Shown piece by piece: positions 56,005 to 64,000 of a stretch of 64,000 nucleotides of DNA. The notes under the pieces were generated by a model. It was not told the DNA's origin, did no database searches, and saw only the letters and a list, made by a program, of their open reading frames with translations. Made by a program: the position numbers and the translations under genes. The first letter of the stretch is position 1, and every line of letters begins with the position of its first letter. The DNA lies in contig NZ_VOHQ01000001.1 in the NCBI RefSeq assembly GCF_009192765.1, positions 124,001-188,000 on the forward strand. Reading direction: 5' to 3'. This DNA is from Agriterribacter humi. Lineage in GTDB: Bacteria > Bacteroidota > Bacteroidia > Chitinophagales > Chitinophagaceae.

Positions 56005-56020
56005 TTACTATCAATAGTAA
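56005..56020. promoter_or_regulatory. TTACT...AGTAA dyad upstream of DUF6067-like paralog 2
   Basis: TTACTAT and ATAGTAA form a perfect 7-bp inverted repeat around CA, 12 bp upstream of the start codon. It resembles the dyad at 43611-43625. It could be an operator or a leader hairpin that masks the start. Confidence 0.35.
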
Positions 56021-56150
56021 TACTATCATTTATATTAATAGCGCCCATGATGCGTTAAGCAAATGGCTCCGGAGGCCTGAAAGTTTTTCATTCTTTATTC
56101 TCTAAGCTCATCCACAACCCTTTTAAAAGGTTCAACAGAAACAAAATATA

Positions 56151-59117
56151 TTATCCTTTTTCTACCACCAGCCAGGTAAACCCGCCAGCAGGGACTTCAA
56201 CCGGCACCTCCGCTTCGTAATTATGATTCAGTGTATAGATTTTCGGAGCGCCTTCCTGTTCTCTTATTTTTGCTACAGTTTTTAACCCGGTATAATATAA
56301 GGGTAAGCGGAAATTTTTTTTGATGGGCTGATCCGTAGGATTAAATATAATCGCCATCCCCCTGGTATCCAATTCCGGGTTCACATGAAACATCGCATCC
56401 AGGTTCCTGCCCGTTGGCCGTCCAATATGAATGATATCCGAAGTAAGGATACTCCTGTACTTTTTGAACCAGCCTGTCCACTTTTTTACCATCGCTTTTG
56501 TTTCGGGTGTATCATATAAGCGGTTGCCCCTTACCGTAAACTGGCAACCACTGGCAAGATGCTGAAAAAGCCCAACTTCGTAGCGATCCATATTTTCCGA
56601 AAGTGGTTCCAGCCCGATTCGGGGATCATTGGAGTAAAACCCCACCAGTTGAAGCGTCATCCAGCCCATTGTTGGCGCCTTGTGCCAGGTGCCGTCATAA
56701 ATATATTGCCTCCCCAGCAACAACTGCTGTTGCGGTGTAAGGTTGGCGCTTGCTTCGCGGTAACCCATACCAGTGGCAGCCTGCCCGTTTAAGAAATACC
56801 AGTCCGGCATAGGCGTGTACATATTCCTGCGTTGCAGCTCATGTATCACACGGGTTTGAAATTTCCATTGTTCCCATTGGGAATCATAATAATTGTGATG
56901 ATGGGGATGATCAACCGCTGCACACGCATCACCATGATAAGGGCCGTCCACATTTAAAGACATTAATCCTGTAGTGTCAAAAAATTTCCACATTTTAGGG
57001 TAGTATATATCCTGCCATTTACTGGCAATACATACACTTTGCCCGAAAAAGCTGCCAGGCTTACCTGTGGCCGGGTCAATACAATCATATGCAGCACCTC
57101 TTCCACGCGAAGCTACCTGCAGCTCGTAACCACCTGTTATAATGCCTTTGGTTTTTGCGTAATCCGCTACCTCTTTCCATAAAGACAGGTATGCCGGGGC
57201 AAGGTTATCATGGCTGATCCCCGGCCAGGCCATCACATCCAGCCTTTCGAACCCCAGCTCACTCATCTGGTCAATAAATTGTTTTAGTTTCACGGGATCT
57301 TGCGAAGTAATACCGCCTGTGAGTAAACTTTCAGATACCTGGGGCGCCAGTTTACGGTATAACTTTCGGTTGGCTAAGGTTTGCCGCTCCTGATCATCAT
57401 TATCATGCAATAATTCAAATGTGCTGAAGGAATGAAACAAAGAATCCTTAGCCACATGAGCCGAAGGTCCAAAATGGAGTGTGCTCAGTAACAAGTTGAA
57501 ATGCGGATTCTTCAGAAAAAGATCTTCTGCGGGGTTATGGGTGGCCCAGGTATTATAATCCGGGTCTACTACCCAATGCGTGGTACCGTATCCAAAACGG
57601 GCAGTGTTATTTTTATCATCAGAAGGATAAAGTGTGGAACCACTTGCTTCGGGCGTATTGTTAACGGCGGCGAAAGCATAATCGCTTTCCACATGCAGGC
57701 GGCTTTTCTGGTCTTGTGATACTGCAAGCACCTCACATTCCATTTTATTCACCACAATTTCCCTTCCCATATTATTTTTTACCGTTAGCCATTTACGGAT
57801 AACCGGCATTCCTTCATACATTTCGTAGTGTACATCAATGGTTACTCCGCTCATAGCGGCAGGTGGCTGGTAATGCATGATAATATGTAATCCTTTTGGC
57901 GGCCACCCTGTATTTACCGCATTGTATTTAACCTGCCATGGATAACGGGGTTCGGGATCACTGATCTCCATTCCGGAAAAATAAAAAGCATCAGGCTCCG
58001 CAACCAGGGATGCACACCATTGTTCTAAAAAATATGCTTTTTCAGGTTGTCCAACCAAACCGCCTATATTATACCAAACGCTGTCGAGCATCACCCGGGC
58101 CTCCGGCTTAATAGCACGGATATATTCCGCATCATCGGATAAATTTTTAAAGCTGATACAACCGATATTACCTGCTATATAAAATGTTCTGCTGGCCAGT
58201 CCATTGGTAAGCATTAGCTTGGCTGTTTCGCCATCCTTGTTTTTTTGCAATAATAACTTTACTTGCTGGTTAACCGGTGTAACCAGCCAGTCTTCCTTTA
58301 CAACTGAAGCGCTCAATTCATCAACCATTGTTACCTGCGGAATATCTGCTAAGGATGTGATCAGCGATCTTTGTTTATCGGTAATCTGTTTTTGCTTTTT
58401 ATGCAGTTCTTCCACATTGAGCAATAAATATTTTTTAACATCAAACTTTGAAGCATACGTGCTTAATCTTGCAGCATAAATCAACCCATTGAAATTGGCG
58501 TTATTGCCTGCATTAGCCAGAGAAAAATTATCCGCTACCTGTTTTGATAAACGGAATTTGCCTTTCCTTTCTCCATTCACATATAAGTTTCCATTGCCAT
58601 TTTCGTTTACCAGTGCCAGATGGACCCATACTTCGGGCGCAACCGGCGCCATCACATAAGATTCTTTGCCATCAACAACGGCCACCCAGTTAGATCCCTG
58701 CTGTGCGATAACATATCCTTTTGAAAGGTTTCCGAAAGCTATCACACCAAAGTTTGTTCCCAGGTGATCATCATTGTTATCGAGCGTAGCTGCCTTTACC
58801 CAGGTTTCTAAAATAAATTTACCCGAAATTTCTCCCATCTCTTTTTTAAGAGCATACGAGGCATTCCCTTTGAATAAAACAGATCCTTCGCCATTCAGTT
58901 TCTTATCAGCGGGTGCATCTGCGAAAAATAAAGGAGTACCTGAACTTTTTAAATCATTCCCGTTTCCGCTCAAATCCTTTAAGGATTCCGGCGCAGCCGC
59001 AAAAGTAACCGCACCCGATCTGCCCATATTGTAATAAGCTTTCGTAACCAATTGTCCATAGCTTTGAGTACAGAACACTACACTGATTAATATAAGCGCC
59101 AAAGACATTTTACTCAT
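56151..59117 (-). CDS. Large secreted putative glycosidase, paralog B, with N-terminal LamG-like domain
   Basis: A 988-residue protein with a signal peptide (MSKMSLALILISVVFCTQSYG). Residues about 25-235 form a laminin-G/concanavalin-like domain (LETWVKAATLDNND, WVHLALVNENGNGNLYVNGERKG). After a helical linker the core shares motifs with paralog A (38827-41664): LTNGLASRTF, GGLVGQPEKAYFL, WPPKGLHI, VHYEMYEGMPVIRKWLTVKN, LNVDGPYHGDACA (near 719), DHPHHH and MPDWYFLNG (near 770). In paralog A the extra carbohydrate-binding-like domain is instead inserted inside the core sandwich. The Asp of VDGPY aligns with HDGSY and is the best nucleophile candidate. Probably a glycosidase of GH36-like layout; family not assigned. 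Confidence 0.78.
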   Translation of the reverse strand: MSKMSLALILISVVFCTQSYGQLVTKAYYNMGRSGAVTFAAAPESLKDLSGNGNDLKSSGTPLFFADAPADKKLNGEGSVLFKGNASYALKKEMGEISGKFILETWVKAATLDNNDDHLGTNFGVIAFGNLSKGYVIAQQGSNWVAVVDGKESYVMAPVAPEVWVHLALVNENGNGNLYVNGERKGKFRLSKQVADNFSLANAGNNANFNGLIYAARLSTYASKFDVKKYLLLNVEELHKKQKQITDKQRSLITSLADIPQVTMVDELSASVVKEDWLVTPVNQQVKLLLQKNKDGETAKLMLTNGLASRTFYIAGNIGCISFKNLSDDAEYIRAIKPEARVMLDSVWYNIGGLVGQPEKAYFLEQWCASLVAEPDAFYFSGMEISDPEPRYPWQVKYNAVNTGWPPKGLHIIMHYQPPAAMSGVTIDVHYEMYEGMPVIRKWLTVKNNMGREIVVNKMECEVLAVSQDQKSRLHVESDYAFAAVNNTPEASGSTLYPSDDKNNTARFGYGTTHWVVDPDYNTWATHNPAEDLFLKNPHFNLLLSTLHFGPSAHVAKDSLFHSFSTFELLHDNDDQERQTLANRKLYRKLAPQVSESLLTGGITSQDPVKLKQFIDQMSELGFERLDVMAWPGISHDNLAPAYLSLWKEVADYAKTKGIITGGYELQVASRGRGAAYDCIDPATGKPGSFFGQSVCIASKWQDIYYPKMWKFFDTTGLMSLNVDGPYHGDACAAVDHPHHHNYYDSQWEQWKFQTRVIHELQRRNMYTPMPDWYFLNGQAATGMGYREASANLTPQQQLLLGRQYIYDGTWHKAPTMGWMTLQLVGFYSNDPRIGLEPLSENMDRYEVGLFQHLASGCQFTVRGNRLYDTPETKAMVKKWTGWFKKYRSILTSDIIHIGRPTGRNLDAMFHVNPELDTRGMAIIFNPTDQPIKKNFRLPLYYTGLKTVAKIREQEGAPKIYTLNHNYEAEVPVEVPAGGFTWLVVEKG

Positions 59118-59243
59118 TACTAAAGAAAATTTACCGGACGGTTATACATTTACCCCCGCTTAAAAAATAATATTGACTAATGTGATCTTAGCAATGACAT
59201 GCATACGCAATCACCTGTTTATTTCATTGATTTTTTTACAAGA

Positions 59244-60338
59244 TTATTTATTCCCCTTCAGCCGGCGTGAGATGCCTTTAAGGGACTCGAGATGTGATGT
59301 TTCTATACTACCATCTCTAAACAAGCATACATCAATGCTCACAACACCACCATTCGCATTACATTTACGGATGTAATCGGCCATAAAATCAGGAGTATAC
59401 CGCAAACCCGGTGCGGCCCACTCACTACCCAGGTAAGACAAGATATGCCACTGCACACCATCGCGCCAACGGGAAAGCGGCACTTCACCAAACTTGTTCT
59501 GCTCACCCGTAGTATAATCATCTTCCGGCGTTGATGAGTTGGAGCTTGTCATTTTAGGGTTGTTCAATGCAATGATCCTTTTTGCATTGCCTGCCCGGAG
59601 ACCTTTTGCGAGGATAGCCCACTTTTCTTTGTTGTACCCAATATATTCATAACATCCATCTGTCCACCATCCCGCCACTTTATCCTTATAACGTTCGCCA
59701 TATTCCGCTGCTACGTTCGCCCATTGCTGCACATAATGTTCGGAAACCTTCTCCGTATAGCCCATAGCTTTAGCGGCTTTTTCATCATCACGCGGGCCAT
59801 CACCCGTCCAGTACAGCATTAATTTAATACCTCTCTTATGAAGCGATGCATACAGGTCTTCCACCAGGTCGCGTGTAGAACAGGCTTCGCCAGGTTTATA
59901 CCCGGTTATTTTATCGAAGGTTTTATTCGGTGCTATAAGGTGACGGGTTCTTTGCATCATGGTAAAGATTACATACGAGGCACCTGTGGATTGTATTTGC
60001 GCTGCGAATTTTTCCGTATCAAATTCATTCACGCAGGCATCCCAATCGGTTGTGCCATCCATGGCGTTAATACGGTTACCCGCACACTGCACACTATACA
60101 GGTAATGTACAAAAACGCCCCACCCGGCCGCTTTAAACCAATCTGTATTACCCGCTCTTTCAGCAGGAATCCGGCTCTTTAATTCCGGCACAGTATCTTT
60201 TAATAGCGCAGGATGTTGTACATACCCGTTATTAGCCATCAGAGGCAGCATAACTATGGTTGATACATCCCGTTTTCCATCTAAAAAAAGAAACAGGGAT
60301 AAGAATGGCATATAAAAAACAAGCAAATAAATTTTCAT
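59244..60338 (-). CDS. GH29-like alpha-L-fucosidase homolog
   Basis: Start chosen at 60338, giving signal MKIYLLVFYMPFLSLFLFLDG; the longer frame adds 23 basic residues. The 364-residue protein follows the GH29 barrel layout: WFKAAGWGVFVHYLYS, FAAQIQSTGASYVIFTMMQ, YASLHKRGIKLMLYW and VAGWWTDGCYEY (near 223), where the Asp aligns with the family nucleophile. The His of the usual KHHDGF/KHCSGF motif is not present (FTMMQRTRHLI instead), so fucosidase activity is doubtful and another substrate is likely. It is the first enzyme gene after SusCD in PUL2, 177 bp downstream of susD across a stable hairpin. Confidence 0.78.
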   Translation of the reverse strand: MKIYLLVFYMPFLSLFLFLDGKRDVSTIVMLPLMANNGYVQHPALLKDTVPELKSRIPAERAGNTDWFKAAGWGVFVHYLYSVQCAGNRINAMDGTTDWDACVNEFDTEKFAAQIQSTGASYVIFTMMQRTRHLIAPNKTFDKITGYKPGEACSTRDLVEDLYASLHKRGIKLMLYWTGDGPRDDEKAAKAMGYTEKVSEHYVQQWANVAAEYGERYKDKVAGWWTDGCYEYIGYNKEKWAILAKGLRAGNAKRIIALNNPKMTSSNSSTPEDDYTTGEQNKFGEVPLSRWRDGVQWHILSYLGSEWAAPGLRYTPDFMADYIRKCNANGGVVSIDVCLFRDGSIETSHLESLKGISRRLKGNK

Positions 60339-60424
60339 TATTATTTGTATTATTACTAACCGGCAGTTTTTTGGCTTTTTTGTATAGTTTATATTAAGCC
60401 ATACCATAAATTAAAGAGTATAGT

Positions 60425-60464
60425 ATGCGTAAGCCCTCCGTTTATTAACCAGAGGCTTACGCAT
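60425..60464 (-). promoter_or_regulatory. Perfect 11-bp hairpin between susD and the PUL2 enzymes
   Basis: ATGCGTAAGCC (60425-60435) pairs perfectly with GGCTTACGCAT (60454-60464) with an 18-nt loop. There is no U-tract on either side, so it is more likely an mRNA processing or stability element than a terminator. It lies 51 bp past the susD stop codon. Confidence 0.6.
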
Positions 60465-60515
60465 AAACAATACATATCGCTGCAATTTTTATAGCAGGAG
60501 TGGAATATATTTTAA

Positions 60516-62258
60516 TTACTGCAAAGGATCAAAATCTCCTCCCCAGGTATTATTTTGCTCAATCTTGCTGTTACGATCTAAAACTGATTTTGGTATACCA
60601 AAGAAGGAATACTTGTCTTCATCCAGCATCACTATTTGACGGTAATCGCGGTTTTCTGTTACTGTGAATTGATCCCAGATTGTATTAATATCAGTTAAAC
60701 CCGTTGGCCGGTTTGCAGCGGTACCATTCCATTCAAACCTTAAACCGTGAAAGTATTTGTCTTTAAAACTATTAAAAGTGGAAGCATAAATACGCCATCT
60801 GCGCAGGTCCCAAAAACGTTGGCCTTCAAAAGCGAATTCAACTAAACGTTCGTCCATTATAGCTTTTCTGATATCAGGAACTGTTGCAGCAGTAATCCCG
60901 TATTTCCCCCCGGCACCTGGCTCTATCCCTGCTCTCTCACGGATTTGGTAAAGTACAGTAAGTGCTTCAGAAGTGTTTTCTATCTCATTAGCAGCTTCCG
61001 CCATATTCATTAATACTTCTGCATACCTGATCTCAATCCAGTCAACCTGTCCATCTTCTACAGTCGTTCTGGTTATGTTGCGGTCGAGCATTTTAGCGGG
61101 ATAAAATCCTGAATGGGAAAATAAATTTTCACTGTTATCAGCCCTGGCTTCTTTACCATTAATACCAGTAGCTGCATTACCATCCGCATCATAAAAATAA
61201 GTCCACATATTTTCCTTCCCAAACATTTCAGCCAGGAAAGGATCAGCGCCATTATATGCAATGGAAGCGTAAAAACGTTCATCCCGGTTTTGGAACAATT
61301 TCCTGTAGTCCATTGTTGCCGGATCATATTTCGAACCGTCCTTCATTGGGTATGCATTCACTAATTCAAGTGAAGGAATATTTCCTCCTACACAACCACG
61401 TGCATATAGCAGAGGGCGCATACAAGCCTGAGAATAGCCATTGGCAAATCCCGGATATTGGAATCTTTTTACCATGATTACCTCTTTGTTCATTTCATCG
61501 GTCCACAGTTCTTTATAATTGCTGTACAAACCTTTGCCGTGTGCATCTAAAAATGAAAGGGCATCTTTATTCGCATTATATGCATCAGTCCAGCGTGAAA
61601 GGTCATTGGCACGGTTAAACTGAGGACTGGCCCAATACAGCAGCACCCTGCCTTTAAAAGACATGGCAACACACTTATCAATACGACCAATTGTACTAAC
61701 CGGTTCTAATAAAGCAATAGCTTCATCAACATCCTTTAAAATTTGAGCAATACATTCAGAAGTTTTACTCCGTGGAACAAAAACAGCGTCCTCATCACCC
61801 GGTGACTCAGGGGCTAAAATTAACTCAACTCCGCCATAAGCCTTAACCATTCTAAAGTATGCCCATGAACGCCAGAAAAGCGCCTGCCCCTTTAACGAAT
61901 TTTTAATTTCATCAGCAAATAATGCTTTGTCTATTTCTGCAAGGAATATGTTGATTTTCCTGATGTTCGCATAAGGAAAATCATTATAAGAATCTGAAGT
62001 TAAAGTACCGTTCAGGTATGCGCTTAGTGCTTCTGCATACTCCCCGTTCACGACCATTGTTTCATCTGTTATTCTGCCAACAGTAAATGGAGCCGGCATA
62101 AAGTTGGCGTATATATCATTTATATATGCTTCTGCGACTGCCGGATTTGACCACACGTCATCACTTCCCAGTGAACTCAGGTTTTTTTTGTTTAAAGGAT
62201 TGCACCCAATAAACACTAATATGAAAAAACTATTCAATAATATCTTTACTACTTTCAT
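60516..62258 (-). CDS. SusD/RagB family glycan-binding lipoprotein
   Basis: A 580-residue lipoprotein with the signal MKVVKILLNSFFILVFIGC (lipobox Cys near residue 19). SusD features: DVWSNPAVAEAYINDIYANF, SLKGQALFWRSWAYFRMVKAYGGVELI, CVAMSFKGRVLLYWASPQFN, WIEIRYAEVLMNMAEAANE, and MDERLVEFAFEGQRFWDLRRWR. It starts 35 bp downstream of the partial susC and forms the PUL2 surface glycan-binding partner. It has low similarity to the PUL1 SusD outside these motifs, consistent with a different substrate. Confidence 0.95.
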   Translation of the reverse strand: MKVVKILLNSFFILVFIGCNPLNKKNLSSLGSDDVWSNPAVAEAYINDIYANFMPAPFTVGRITDETMVVNGEYAEALSAYLNGTLTSDSYNDFPYANIRKINIFLAEIDKALFADEIKNSLKGQALFWRSWAYFRMVKAYGGVELILAPESPGDEDAVFVPRSKTSECIAQILKDVDEAIALLEPVSTIGRIDKCVAMSFKGRVLLYWASPQFNRANDLSRWTDAYNANKDALSFLDAHGKGLYSNYKELWTDEMNKEVIMVKRFQYPGFANGYSQACMRPLLYARGCVGGNIPSLELVNAYPMKDGSKYDPATMDYRKLFQNRDERFYASIAYNGADPFLAEMFGKENMWTYFYDADGNAATGINGKEARADNSENLFSHSGFYPAKMLDRNITRTTVEDGQVDWIEIRYAEVLMNMAEAANEIENTSEALTVLYQIRERAGIEPGAGGKYGITAATVPDIRKAIMDERLVEFAFEGQRFWDLRRWRIYASTFNSFKDKYFHGLRFEWNGTAANRPTGLTDINTIWDQFTVTENRDYRQIVMLDEDKYSFFGIPKSVLDRNSKIEQNNTWGGDFDPLQ

Positions 62259-62293
62259 ATTGCTATTTTTAATAAAACAATAATAAAATTGAT

Positions 62294-64000
62294 TTAGAAC
62301 GCAACATTTGCACCCAGTGTAAATGTTTTCATAGTCGGGTATGAATTCATGCTGCCTACACTGGGATCGTGATATTTGTATTTCGAGAGTGTAATTAAAT
62401 TTGTTCCCGAAACGAAGAATGTCACGCCTGAAATCGTCATTTTTTGACAGATACTTCTGGGAAGTGCATATGTAAGATTTACATACTGTAAACGTAAAAA
62501 GCTGCCATTCTTTAACCAGAAAGTTGATGGCAAATGGTCCACAGTGTAATCCCAGGTAACTGGTTGCGGGTATTTAGCATCAACATTATCTGGCGACCAT
62601 GAATCAAGCCAGAAAGATGGTGGCCTTGCTCCATCAAAAAAACGTCTGCCATATCCATCATCATACAATTTCGATCCCCCCGTTACGCCCTGAAGAAATA
62701 TATCTATGCCAATCCCTTTCCACCTTGCATTAAGGCTCAATCCAAATGTATATGGATTCAGGGAGTGTTTACCCTTTAGTACCTGCCTGTCATAATCGTC
62801 AATTTTTCCATCAGGAATGCCGTCCTGCCCGTTTACATCTTCAAAATTAAGTGCGCCAAGAGCGGGTGTGTGCCCATAAATTGTATAACCGGCAGGAAGA
62901 TCATCTATTTCTTTTTGAGTACGGATGATATCTGTAGCAACCAGCATCCGTATATAATCAGTAGGACGCCCATTGGGGTCATCAACTTTCTGTACATTTT
63001 GAGCAACATCTCTTAATTTAACCTTGTTTGCCGCATATGAAAAATTGCCTTTTACTCCAAACTCTACTTCACCCAAATTAGTATTATAACCTAATTCGAG
63101 TTCATATCCATGTGCGTCAACAATTCCATAATTTTCGGGCGGCATGCTTCCACCGAAAGAAACAGGCAAAGAAGCGATCCTCGAATCAAGAATGTCGTAA
63201 TTGTGCCTCTGGTAATATTCCGCAGAAAACAAAAAACCATTAAATAAACGAGCGTCTAAACCAAGATTCAACTCCCTGGTTTTTTCCCATGTTAAATTTG
63301 GATTCACTATTCCATTGTAAGTTACACGGGGTTGAGGAGCGGTACCGAATAAATAATCGCCATTAACTGCATAAGACTCACTCCATTTCCAGCCACCAAC
63401 AGCGTCATTTCCCGCAAGCCCCCAGGAACCACGTAGTTTCAGGAAATCAATACTTTTTACTTTGAAAAAATTTTCGTTCGACATTACCCAACCGGCCGAA
63501 ACAGAAGGAAATGTTCCCCAGCGATGACCAGGGCCAAAAAGCATTGAACCGTCCCGCCGGGCGGTAACATTTACAAAATACTTTTCACTATAACTATACA
63601 AAATCCTTCCTATGTAAGAGGCGCGCCCAAATTCACTTTCACTACCATTCACGTACGAGTCATTCCTGGAGGCTGATGTTGCCCAAAACTGGTCGTTCTG
63701 CACCAAAGGAAACCCTTCTCTTACCCCATAGAAATAATCGTACTTCCCTTCACTTTGCTCGTAAACCACAACCGCGTCAATATTATGTTCTCCAAATTTC
63801 CTGGCATAATTTGCAGAAAAATTCAATTGATAGTTATTGGTTGCCTCCTGGATTTTCGCCAATCTTTCTTTATTGGGATATGCTGATTTTATTGAGCCTG
63901 TAATCTCGTCTGTGTATATAGCCCCATTGGTACCTTTTCTTACTACATCATATAAAGTCGTTTTAAGTTCATGTAGCTTCATGGTGGTAGCTTCATAATT
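62294..64000 (-). CDS. SusC/RagA TonB-dependent transporter, C-terminal part (partial)
   Basis: The frame is open from the right window edge, so the signal peptide, plug and any STN domain are not visible; 568 residues of the barrel remain. Typical SusC barrel segments include YFVNVTARRDGSMLFGPGHRWGTFP, SAGWVMSNENFF, LKLRGSWGLAGND, NPNLTWEKTRELNLGLDARLF and the conserved FEDVNGQDGIPDGKIDDYDRQVL. The terminus TLGANVAF carries the outer-membrane C-terminal aromatic. It precedes susD and would import the PUL2 oligosaccharide. Whether it is regulated by an ECF sigma factor cannot be judged here. Confidence 0.95.
   Translation of the reverse strand, partial: NYEATTMKLHELKTTLYDVVRKGTNGAIYTDEITGSIKSAYPNKERLAKIQEATNNYQLNFSANYARKFGEHNIDAVVVYEQSEGKYDYFYGVREGFPLVQNDQFWATSASRNDSYVNGSESEFGRASYIGRILYSYSEKYFVNVTARRDGSMLFGPGHRWGTFPSVSAGWVMSNENFFKVKSIDFLKLRGSWGLAGNDAVGGWKWSESYAVNGDYLFGTAPQPRVTYNGIVNPNLTWEKTRELNLGLDARLFNGFLFSAEYYQRHNYDILDSRIASLPVSFGGSMPPENYGIVDAHGYELELGYNTNLGEVEFGVKGNFSYAANKVKLRDVAQNVQKVDDPNGRPTDYIRMLVATDIIRTQKEIDDLPAGYTIYGHTPALGALNFEDVNGQDGIPDGKIDDYDRQVLKGKHSLNPYTFGLSLNARWKGIGIDIFLQGVTGGSKLYDDGYGRRFFDGARPPSFWLDSWSPDNVDAKYPQPVTWDYTVDHLPSTFWLKNGSFLRLQYVNLTYALPRSICQKMTISGVTFFVSGTNLITLSKYKYHDPSVGSMNSYPTMKTFTLGANVAF

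Noticed and set aside
56119-56130. CCTTTTAAAAGG palindrome downstream of paralog B
   Set aside because: AT-rich and short, no second copy found; not enough for an operator or terminator call.

Overview
The window looks like chromosomal DNA of a Bacteroidota bacterium, most likely a soil- or plant-associated member of the Chitinophagaceae. The reasons are two SusC/SusD pairs, a FecI/FecR-type ECF sigma/anti-sigma pair, many Sec- and lipoprotein-exported glycan-active enzymes of families typical of that phylum (GH20, GH29, GH172, DUF4838, DUF6067-like, DUF6259-like), a TAT-exported Gfo/Idh/MocA protein, weak Shine-Dalgarno sequences and one good TAnnTTTG -7 element. The genus is inference. No rRNA, tRNA or CRISPR array was seen.

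Layout. (1) 1-4437, minus strand: a small-molecule catabolic block with a class III aminotransferase (cut by the window edge), a 3-hydroxyacyl-CoA dehydrogenase-like protein and a RidA protein, then a repeat-rich spacer, an SMP-30-type lactonase and a zinc alcohol dehydrogenase. (2) 4438-5296: a C-terminally truncated Y1 (IS200/RAYT-like) transposase beside a cluster of short palindromes. (3) 5297-9039: a tandem alpha/beta-hydrolase (minus) divergent from an Nramp-fold transporter that lacks the canonical metal-binding motifs. (4) 9183-21373, plus strand: polysaccharide utilisation locus 1 (PUL1), with sigma factor, anti-sigma factor, SusC, SusD, a DUF6259-like putative glycosidase and a PQQ-type sugar dehydrogenase fused to PKD, cytochrome c and a jelly-roll module. 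(5) 21420-34044, minus strand: two giant proteins of unknown function (1483 and about 1864 residues) downstream of an orphan TPR histidine kinase. (6) 34361-35701, plus strand: an (alpha/alpha)6-type glycosidase. (7) 35787-64000, minus strand: PUL2, read from SusC (cut by the right edge) and SusD through two GH29-type proteins, two large paralogous putative glycosidases, two DUF6067-like paralogs, an unclassified 818-residue enzyme, GH172, GH20, DUF4838 and an oxidoreductase.

How it works together (inference). In PUL1 a glycan signal passing through the SusC STN domain would release the sigma factor from FecR. SusCD imports oligosaccharides, the DUF6259 protein cleaves them, and the dehydrogenase oxidises released sugars and passes electrons to its cytochrome domain. 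PUL2 appears aimed at a complex fucose- and N-acetylhexosamine-containing glycan. About half of its enzymes belong to families with no firm activity, so it may encode an undescribed degradation route. Hairpins after both susD genes and internal terminators suggest that transporter and enzyme genes are expressed at different levels.

Best candidates for something undescribed: the giant-protein pair at 21420-31615, the multi-paralog glycosidase set of PUL2, and the intergenic repeat families. The latter include a 39-nt REP-like hairpin with a compensatory base-pair change between its two copies.
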